Shown here: positions 1 to 5,850 of the stretch, piece after piece
Layout: every line of letters begins with the position of its first letter
Numbering within the stretch: position 1 is the stretch's first letter
NCBI GenBank assembly: GCA_030024065.1
Contig: JASEIE010000117.1
Coordinates: forward strand, 1 to 10,682
Reading direction: 5' to 3'
Length of the DNA stretch: 10,682 nt
Source of the DNA: Thermodesulfobacteriota bacterium
Lineage (GTDB): Bacteria > Desulfobacterota > BSN033 > UBA1163
Program-made: the position numbers and the translations under genes
The notes under the pieces: generated by a model
Seen by the model: the letters and a program-made list of their open reading frames with translations, nothing else
What the model was told of the DNA's origin: nothing
The model's database searches: none

Positions 1-119
1 AAAATGTGGGCAGAGTCCAGGGAGGGGCAGATCACATTTAGTATAATGTTGCCTCTTGTCGAGCCATAGTTCCAAACCACGTTCATCCTTAAAATACATT
101 ATACGAGGAGGTAAACAAT

Positions 120-1013
120 ATGTACGAAAGAATATTGGTTCCATTGGATGGATCCAGCGAAGCGGAGATCGCTCTGCCGTACGCTGAAGAGATCGCCGCC
201 AAAATCGGGGCGGAGATTATTCTGGCGAGCGTCACCGAGCATGCAGCTGTCGAGACGGATCATCTCTACCGCTCTTACCTGGAGGGTATCGCGGAACAGG
301 TGCAACGCCAACTCAAGGACTGGGGAGCCAAGGAAGAGGCTAAGGTGAAGAGCGAGGTTCTTCTCGGCAGACCTGCCAGCGAAATACTGCGCTACGTTGA
401 TGAAAGTAACATTAGCCTCATAACTATGTCGAGTCGTGGTCGCTCAAGTCGGGGTCCGTGGCTTCTGGGAAACATCGCTAATAAGGTGCTTCGATCTACA
501 GGCAAGCCTGTGCTACTGATCAGGGATCCAGCCGGCAACGCAGCCCTTCAACAGAGAAGTTTGGTGAGGAGGATTCTGGTGCCATTGGATGGTTCCAAGC
601 TGGGAGAGGTTGCCATTCCATACGCAGAGGCCTTGGCGAGCGTAATGGGTGCAGAACTAATTCTGTTCCAGGCCTTCATCTCCCCCACATTTCAGGTAAC
701 CCCCTATGAGGGCCGCGTGTCCCCGACCACGTTGGAGGAACACGAGGAGCACATGAGAGCATCTGCCATGGCTTATCTTGATAGTCTGGGGAAGTCATTT
801 CAGGAGAAGGGGTTAAGCACCTCAAGCGTGGTAAGGTTAGGGTCCGCGCCAGACCAGATCCTTGAATATTCAGAGGCGAATGCAATCGACCTCATAGCCA
901 TGTCGACTCACGGACGCTCGGGCATCGGTCGGTGGGTTTTTGGCAGCGTTACGGACAAGGTGCTCCATGCTGGAGATACGGCAGTCTTGACCATACGGGC
1001 AACCAAGGTATGA
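120..1013 (+). CDS. Tandem universal stress protein (two UspA domains)
   Basis: Seen: 297 residues containing two Usp domains in tandem, about residues 2-135 and 150-293. Each opens with the same strand-loop motif (RILVPLDGS, first at residue 4, then at 151) and ends with the nucleotide-loop segment. The second loop, STHGRSGIGRWVFGS (262-276), fits the ATP-binding G-x9-G(S/T) pattern. The first, G107 to G117-N118, has Asn where Ser or Thr is usual. No signal peptide or membrane segment is visible, so it should be cytosolic. The ATG follows a strong Shine-Dalgarno (GAGGAGGT, 105-112) with about 8 nt spacing. Family knowledge: Usp proteins act in stress survival, often binding ATP or AMP. Tandem forms behave like an internal dimer. 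Its specific role here is unknown. A TATAAT at 42-47 could be a -10 box but has no recognisable -35 partner. It stands alone, with no co-directional gene downstream. Confidence 0.93.
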   Translation: MYERILVPLDGSSEAEIALPYAEEIAAKIGAEIILASVTEHAAVETDHLYRSYLEGIAEQVQRQLKDWGAKEEAKVKSEVLLGRPASEILRYVDESNISLITMSSRGRSSRGPWLLGNIANKVLRSTGKPVLLIRDPAGNAALQQRSLVRRILVPLDGSKLGEVAIPYAEALASVMGAELILFQAFISPTFQVTPYEGRVSPTTLEEHEEHMRASAMAYLDSLGKSFQEKGLSTSSVVRLGSAPDQILEYSEANAIDLIAMSTHGRSGIGRWVFGSVTDKVLHAGDTAVLTIRATKV

Positions 1014-1392
1014 CGGCATGGTGCAAGAGGGAAATCGGTCGAACTCCAGGGGCGGTGGTAAAGCCCGGCTATACATCTGGAGAAACTCTATTTTCTCCCA
1101 GGGAGAGCTGGACAGAATCTATACATTCTTTTGGAACGGGAAATGACTCTTAGCATCAAGGCGAAGGGTGAGAACGATATTACAGCCTATTCGGCGGGGG
1201 AAAAAGGGGAAGTCTTTGGACTTTCTTCCTTGATCAAACCTTTATTTTTAAGATGTTCAAATTCCAGACCGGAAAGGGCAAATTGATCGAAACCTATTAT
1301 GAGACCTGATCTCATCCTCAGGGTGCGAAAGCCCCTTTTATAAAAAAAGATTAATCGTTGATAACAGCGGTTCCTTGATCAATAACAATAAT
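1014..1392. other. Intergenic stretch without a convincing gene
   Basis: No open frame here has a ribosome binding site or protein-like composition. A frame running from inside the stress-protein gene to 1153 is out of phase with that gene and looks spurious. Small structures only: an imperfect stem at about 1077-1101 (CTGGAGAAA pairing with TTTCTCCCAG with one bulged base) and a 6-bp perfect hairpin at 1299-1315 (ATGAGA/TCTCAT). Neither is followed by a T-run, so I do not call a terminator. The 12-mer TTCCTTGATCAA occurs twice, at 1226-1237 and 1371-1382. The region lies between the 3' ends of two converging genes. Confidence 0.6.
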
Positions 1393-1405
1393 AGTTCAAA
1401 GTATC

Positions 1406-1508
1406 GAGTTCGAAGTTCTTAGTTTTATACCCTTAACTCCAAAACCTAAATTCGAAAAATAATTACTCCGAACTCTCAACTCCCTGCCTATCCGGCAGGC
1501 AGGCGAAC
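1406..1508. repeat. Composite intergenic repeat, copy 1 (3' end of second ABC gene)
   Basis: Modules in order: GAGTTCGAAGTTC (1406-1418), TACTCCGAACT (1464-1474), a hairpin CCTGCC-TATCC-GGCAGG (1483-1499), and GGCAGGCGAAC (1498-1508). The same modules, in the same order and orientation, recur at 3628-3717. The last part overlaps the ABC gene read on the minus strand: its six final codons (V-R-L-P-A-G) and TAG stop lie inside the repeat. The repeat type is not identified by name; it resembles short REP-like intergenic repeats. Confidence 0.7.
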
Positions 1509-3611
1509 ACCGAACTGCAATTGATAAAGCCTGTAATAGAGCCCTTTCTGTGCCATCAACTCAGAATGGGTGCCGATCTCCCGAACCCTTCCCTTGTGGA
1601 GGACGACGATTCGATCCGCATGCTGGATGGTGGAGAGGCGGTGAGCAATGACGATGGCCGTTCTCTCTTTGAGTAACCGTGTTAGGCCTTCCTGAATGAA
1701 CCGTTCTGTTTCCGGATCAACATGGGAAGTCGCCTCGTCGAGGATGAGGATCTTCGGGTTGGCATAAAGGGCCCTCGCAAAAGCCAGCAACTGTCTCTGG
1801 CCGGCGGACAAAACCTCCCCTCCTTCTCCCACCCTGGTATGATATCCATCGGACAATCGCCGGATAAACTTGTCCGCATTCACCACCCGGGCTACCTCCC
1901 TCACCCTTGCCCCGTCCGCTTCCTGATCTCCCAGCCGGATATTTTCTTCAATATCCCCGGCGAAGAGAAAGGTGTCCTGCATCACCAGGCCGATCTGCGA
2001 ACGGAGATCAGAAATGTCCCTCTCCCGGATATCAACCCCGTCGAGGAAAATCTTTCCCTCCTCGAATTCATAGAATCGTTCGAAGAGGTTGAGGAGGGAT
2101 GTTTTTCCCGCTCCGGTGGCTCCTACAATGGCAACGGTCTCACCCTCATGGACAGAGAAGGAGACTTCATCGAGGACCCGATCTTCTCCATTGTAAGAGA
2201 ATGAGACCCGTTGGAATTCGATATTCCCTTTGATCCTGCCTCTTTTGGGGGAAGGAGGCTGGGGAATCCTTACCTCATGGTCAAGTAATCCGAAGACCCT
2301 CTCCAGGGAGGCCATTGCCGATTGCAGGATATTATACTTTTCGGAGAGGTCCCGAATGGGTTGGAAGAACATCCGGATATAGGAGAGGAAAGCAACGAGA
2401 ACGCCCAGACTGATGGTCTCTTGAATCACCCTGCCTCCTCCATACCAGATGAGAAGGCCGATGGCTCCAGAGCTCAGGATTTCAACGAGCGGAACAAAGA
2501 AGGCATAGATGGAGATCTGTCTCATATTGGCCAGGTAATGGGCCTCATTGATCTTCTGAAACCGCTGGCCGTTCTCCTCTTCCCTGTTGAATAGCTGAAC
2601 CACTCTGATGCCTGAGAAGTTCTCCTGGAGAAAGGCATTCATCTGTGCGATCTTAAAACGGATCTCACGAAACGCATCCCTGGCCCGGCGGCTGAAGAAA
2701 AGGGTGGTAACAAAGATCAGGGGAATGACCGAGAAGGAGATCAAGGCCAGTTCTTGGTTCAGGTGGAGAAGAATGATAACGATTCCGGCCAGCAGAAGGA
2801 GGTCTCTGAAAAGGTTGATGAGAACAGAGGTGAACATCTCATGGACATTCTTGATATCGTTGGTAAGCCGCGTGACCAACCTTCCCACAGGATTCTTATC
2901 GAAAAAGGAGACCGGAAGTTCCTGAAGATGGGAGAAGACCTTCATCCGGAGGTCATGCATCATCTTCTGGCCGGCCACCTCCATGGCATAAACCTGAAAA
3001 AAGTTTAATCCAAAATGGACGATCAGGATGAAGACAATGAGGAGACCAAGGCGAAGAACCCCTTCCACATCTCTCCCCCTCAGGACAAGGAGATCCTCTC
3101 TTTTCAATTCCTTCATCCGTTCAAAAGAGATGAAGCCGTGGGGACCACTCCTCTCAAAAAAGGAGGGATATTTTTTGAGTATTGCTTCGTCTTCCGTTCC
3201 TCGGATGATAAAAAGGTAGTATCGATTTTCTGAGAGGAGGCCAGCCTTTTGAAAGAGGGTCACCTCTCTTCGGTCCATGGATCGGAAGACCTCCGCCGGG
3301 AGGAGAAATCTCCCCTCTTCTTTCATGGGGATGAGGTTTTTTTCAAATGGGTGGAGGAGGCGCCTCTCCTCGGGCAATCCGTCTCTCCTGAGAATGACTT
3401 CTCTTGCCGAGGTGACGATGTAGCGATCAATGGCTTCTTTCGTCAGGTAGGGAATGACGAGATCCAAGGCGCCCATCATCAAGACGAAGAAAAGGGAGAG
3501 GCTCGTTAGAACCCAGTAGGGCCGGAGAAAGCTTCCCAGCCGGACCATCAGTTTCAGGTCATAGGGCTTTCCCAGCTTCCCCTCTTCCATATATCCGAAA
3601 TCAGCGTACAT
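1488..3611 (-). CDS. Heterodimeric ABC exporter half-transporter with catalytic Walker B (BmrD/TM288-like)
   Basis: Seen: 707 residues, an exporter membrane domain fused to a nucleotide-binding domain. TM1 is about 34-56. Residues about 64-183 form a long charged insert before TM2 (about 185-207), presumably extracytoplasmic. The remaining helices run to about 415. NBD: Walker A GATGAGKT (497-504), Q-loop Q545, signature LSAGQ (601-605, variant of LSGGQ), Walker B ILILDEAT with catalytic E626, switch His H657. Known: in pairs such as BmrC/BmrD and TM287/TM288, one partner keeps the Glu while its own signature is altered, and BmrD has a similar TM1-TM2 extracellular insert. Inferred: this is the catalytic partner of the gene upstream (3739-5487), exporting drugs or lipids; the substrate is unknown. 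The ATG at 3609-3611 has only a weak GGGG ribosome site; Met8 is an alternative start. The C-terminal VRLPAG and stop come from an intergenic repeat, so the original tail may have been replaced. Confidence 0.92.
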   Translation of the reverse strand: MYADFGYMEEGKLGKPYDLKLMVRLGSFLRPYWVLTSLSLFFVLMMGALDLVIPYLTKEAIDRYIVTSAREVILRRDGLPEERRLLHPFEKNLIPMKEEGRFLLPAEVFRSMDRREVTLFQKAGLLSENRYYLFIIRGTEDEAILKKYPSFFERSGPHGFISFERMKELKREDLLVLRGRDVEGVLRLGLLIVFILIVHFGLNFFQVYAMEVAGQKMMHDLRMKVFSHLQELPVSFFDKNPVGRLVTRLTNDIKNVHEMFTSVLINLFRDLLLLAGIVIILLHLNQELALISFSVIPLIFVTTLFFSRRARDAFREIRFKIAQMNAFLQENFSGIRVVQLFNREEENGQRFQKINEAHYLANMRQISIYAFFVPLVEILSSGAIGLLIWYGGGRVIQETISLGVLVAFLSYIRMFFQPIRDLSEKYNILQSAMASLERVFGLLDHEVRIPQPPSPKRGRIKGNIEFQRVSFSYNGEDRVLDEVSFSVHEGETVAIVGATGAGKTSLLNLFERFYEFEEGKIFLDGVDIRERDISDLRSQIGLVMQDTFLFAGDIEENIRLGDQEADGARVREVARVVNADKFIRRLSDGYHTRVGEGGEVLSAGQRQLLAFARALYANPKILILDEATSHVDPETERFIQEGLTRLLKERTAIVIAHRLSTIQHADRIVVLHKGRVREIGTHSELMAQKGLYYRLYQLQFGVRLPAG

Positions 3612-3627
3612 AATACCCCAAAGTTTT

Positions 3628-3730
3628 GAGTTCGGAGTTCAGAGTTCGGAGACGAAAAAAAACACAAATACTCCGAACTACCCGCCTGCCAAAGCCTTGT
3701 GCGGCGGGCAGGCGAACTAATAACTCCGAA
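3628..3730. repeat. Composite intergenic repeat, copy 2 (between the two ABC genes)
   Basis: Modules: GAGTTCGGAGTTC (3628-3640), AGTTCGGAG (3643-3651), an A8 run (3655-3662), TACTCCGAACT (3669-3679), a perfect 8-bp stem CGCCTGCC (3683-3690)/GGCAGGCG (3707-3714) with a 16-nt loop, GGCAGGCGAAC (3707-3717), and AACTCCGAA (3722-3730). AGTTCGGAG (3643-3651) and CTCCGAACT (3671-3679) form a 9-bp inverted repeat. The element begins 8 nt past the stop of the first ABC gene and fills nearly the whole 127-nt gap before the second. It would lie in the shared mRNA, where such hairpins could stabilise or separate the two messages. On the minus strand the T8 run falls about 20 nt after the 8-bp hairpin, too far for a normal intrinsic terminator. 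Confidence 0.75.
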
Positions 3731-3738
3731 TTATTTCC

Positions 3739-5487
3739 TCATTTTTCTTTTTCCAGTTCTTCCTCTAATTGCTTTTCCCAGTAGAGTTTGGTATAGATCC
3801 CGCCTCTGGAGAGGAGGGCCTCATGATCTCCCATTTCCGTCACCCTTCCCTCCTCCAGGACGATGATCCGATCCGCCCTTCGGAGCGGGGCAATTCGATG
3901 GGTGATGAGAATGCTCGTCTTGCCTTTGAGAAACCTTTCCAGACCATCAAGAATTCGCTCCTCTGTCTGTATGTCCACGGAGGAGAGGGCATCGTCCAGA
4001 ATGAAGATGGGTGGATTCATCAATATGGCCCTGGCAATGGCAACCCGCTGTCTCTGGCCTCCTGAGAGGGTGATGCCCTTCTCCCCGATCACGGTATCCA
4101 TCCCCGCAGGAAATCCCATGATCTCATCGTAAATCTGTGCAATGCGTGCCGCCTCTTCAACCTCCTCCTCGGTGGCATTGAGTCTTCCGAAGGCAATATT
4201 CTCTCTGATCGTATCCGAAAAGAGAAAAGTATCCTGAGGGATATAACCGATGGAGCCTCTCAATGCCTTGAGTGGAATACGATGAATTTCTATCCCATCG
4301 AAGAAAAGGCATCCCTTGGGAGGCTCTAAGATTCGGACCAGGAGATTGCACAGGACGGTCTTTCCGGCTCCGGTTCTTCCAACGACGACGATTTTTTCCC
4401 CTTCATCGATATCCAGACAAATACCTTCGAGAAGAGGGTTTCCTCCATTCCCTGTCGAAACGGTCAGACCCTTTATCTCGATCCTCCCTCTCAATGGGCT
4501 GGGAGCCATCACCTCCGGTTCATCTGAGATCTCAGGGATCTCTTCAAATATCCGGTTCAAGCGATCCATGGAGGCCCCTCCTCGCTGGATCACATTGATC
4601 GCCCATCCCAGGGCCATCATCGGCCAGGCCAGCATCCCCAGATAGCTCATGAAGGCCACGAAATCTCCGGTGGAGATCGATTCGAGAATGGTCAGCTTCC
4701 CACCCAGGTAGAGGACAATGGCCATGGAGAGATTCGACAGAAAGAGGAGCAGGGGAAAGAACATGCCCCACACCTTTGTCAGGCTCACATTCTTTTCGAT
4801 ATAATCCCGGCTCAGAGTGGAAAGCTTCTCTCTTTCCACCCTTTCCTGAACATAGGCCTGAACGACACGGATACCGGCAATCGATTCCCTCACCCTTTCG
4901 GTGAGATGAGCAAAGGTTCTCTGAAGAACTTCGTAGCGCTCGTGAATCGACCGGCTGAAGAGAAGGGTCATGACCGTAATCAACGGCATGGGAAGAACGG
5001 CGTAGAGGGTTAACAGGGGATGGATATAGATCATAAAAAAGATCGTCAGCACTCCCAGGATAATGGTATCCACGACGAACACCAGGCCCATGGCTATGGC
5101 CATCCGAACAGCTTCAATGTCATTGATGGCATGGGCCATCAGTTCTCCAATCTTTGTCCGGTAGAAATAGGAAGGAGAAAGGGTTTGGAGGTGGAGGAAG
5201 AGGCGGTCCCTGAGGGCCTTCTCCATTCGGCGGGAAGCCCCTAACAGGAGGTATCTCCAGACATATCGAAACCCACCGATGCCCAGAGCCAGAATGACAA
5301 TCTCTATGCCATAAATGAGAAGCCCGTGAGGAGAGATCTCACCCGAAGTGAGATCATCGACGGCATACTTCACAATCCTCGGGATAAGGAGCTGGAGGAC
5401 ATCAACGATGAGAAGGGCGGCGAGCCCGATCAGGATTCGCCATCGGTTTTGGATTAGACTGTCTTTTAGGGTTTTGAAAGACTTCAT
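3739..5487 (-). CDS. Heterodimeric ABC exporter half-transporter with degenerate Walker B (BmrC/TM287-like)
   Basis: Seen: 582 residues. Six hydrophobic helices lie within about residues 18-300 (TM1 about 18-36, TM2 about 55-80, later pairs about 135-176 and 240-298). NBD: Walker A GRTGAGKT (370-377), Q-loop Q418, canonical signature LSGGQ (474-478), Walker B IFILDDAL with D499 in place of the catalytic Glu, switch His H530. Known: Asp at this position marks the degenerate ATP site of heterodimeric exporters, and length and layout match BmrC/YheI. Inferred: its Walker motifs plus the partner's LSAGQ form the degenerate site, while its LSGGQ completes the partner's catalytic site. It is the first gene of the minus-strand operon, 127 nt before its partner. 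The ATG at 5485-5487 has purine-rich upstream sequence but no well-spaced ribosome site; the frame stays open to a TAA at 5602-5604 with no better start codon. Confidence 0.93.
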   Translation of the reverse strand: MKSFKTLKDSLIQNRWRILIGLAALLIVDVLQLLIPRIVKYAVDDLTSGEISPHGLLIYGIEIVILALGIGGFRYVWRYLLLGASRRMEKALRDRLFLHLQTLSPSYFYRTKIGELMAHAINDIEAVRMAIAMGLVFVVDTIILGVLTIFFMIYIHPLLTLYAVLPMPLITVMTLLFSRSIHERYEVLQRTFAHLTERVRESIAGIRVVQAYVQERVEREKLSTLSRDYIEKNVSLTKVWGMFFPLLLFLSNLSMAIVLYLGGKLTILESISTGDFVAFMSYLGMLAWPMMALGWAINVIQRGGASMDRLNRIFEEIPEISDEPEVMAPSPLRGRIEIKGLTVSTGNGGNPLLEGICLDIDEGEKIVVVGRTGAGKTVLCNLLVRILEPPKGCLFFDGIEIHRIPLKALRGSIGYIPQDTFLFSDTIRENIAFGRLNATEEEVEEAARIAQIYDEIMGFPAGMDTVIGEKGITLSGGQRQRVAIARAILMNPPIFILDDALSSVDIQTEERILDGLERFLKGKTSILITHRIAPLRRADRIIVLEEGRVTEMGDHEALLSRGGIYTKLYWEKQLEEELEKEK

Positions 5488-5494
5488 CCTCTTT

Positions 5495-5738
5495 GATTTC
5501 CCGGTCTTTTTAGCTCTTATCCATAGGGCTGCGGTCAGGGATGCTGGAAAAGCTTTAGGGCGGCAACCTTTAATCGGATCACTGAGATGGTCCCATAGGT
5601 ATTACAGCGTTTACTCAACTTTCTTCGTTTCGAATATATAACATAAAATATACCGCATTCTAAGGCTTGGGAAGCATTCCTGACCGCAGCCCAGCCTTAT
5701 TTCATCCAAAAGAGCTAAACTGTAACGATTTCCCGCTC
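5495..5738. repeat. Imperfect long inverted repeat with flanking direct repeat (MITE-like, putative)
   Basis: Paired arms: TTTAGCTCTT (5509-5518) with AAGAGCTAAA (5710-5719), 10/10; 5526-5545 with 5673-5692, 19/20; AAGCTTTAG (5550-5558) with CTAAGGCTT (5660-5668), 8/9. The arms enclose an AT-rich centre of about 100 nt with no gene. Outside the arms is a direct repeat GATTTCCCG (5495-5503 and 5727-5735), extended as GATTTCCCGGTC versus GATTTCCCGCTC (11/12). Terminal inverted repeats inside a short duplication are the hallmark of a small transposed element, but the ends are not symmetric (5 versus 7 nt between duplication and arm). It sits in the divergent intergenic region next to the start of the first ABC gene, so it may carry or disturb promoters. 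It could instead be a large regulatory hairpin. Confidence 0.55.
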
Positions 5739-5807
5739 ATTAAATTTAATCGACCCCTCTCCCAAAAGTCAACGGAATCCAAATGTCCGTCTTTCGCCAA
5801 TGCATTT

Positions 5808-5850
5808 CTCTTGACATCCTTTGAAGATTTTGTGAAATTGATGTCAAGAG
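5808..5850 (+). promoter_or_regulatory. Perfect 11-bp inverted repeat over the HEAT-protein start
   Basis: CTCTTGACATC (5808-5818) and GATGTCAAGAG (5840-5850) are exact reverse complements separated by 21 nt. The right arm contains the ATG at 5841 and overlaps an AGAGGG ribosome-site-like run (5847-5852) that is well spaced before an in-frame GTG at 5859. In mRNA the stem would hide either start signal. As DNA it could be an operator. Which of these applies, if either, cannot be told from sequence alone. Confidence 0.5.

Noticed and set aside
1226..1382. 12-mer TTCCTTGATCAA present twice
   Set aside because: Short match with no similar flanks and no associated structure; too little to call a functional repeat.
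1722..2204. Plus-strand open frame of 160 codons inside the ABC gene
   Set aside because: It is antisense to a clearly conserved nucleotide-binding domain and has no recognisable domain; a codon-bias shadow.
3628..3730. Repeated GTTCGGAGT units as a CRISPR array
   Set aside because: Units are short, degenerate, in both orientations and without regular spacers; no cas gene nearby.
5811..5838. TTGACA (5811) with TGAAAT (5833) as the HEAT-gene promoter
   Set aside because: Transcription would start at about the start codon, and the TTGACA is explained as part of the 11-bp inverted repeat.
5667..5840. TTG-started N-terminal extension of the HEAT-repeat protein (58 extra residues)
   Set aside because: No spaced ribosome site, composition unlike the rest of the protein, and the TTG lies in the right arm of the inverted-repeat element.
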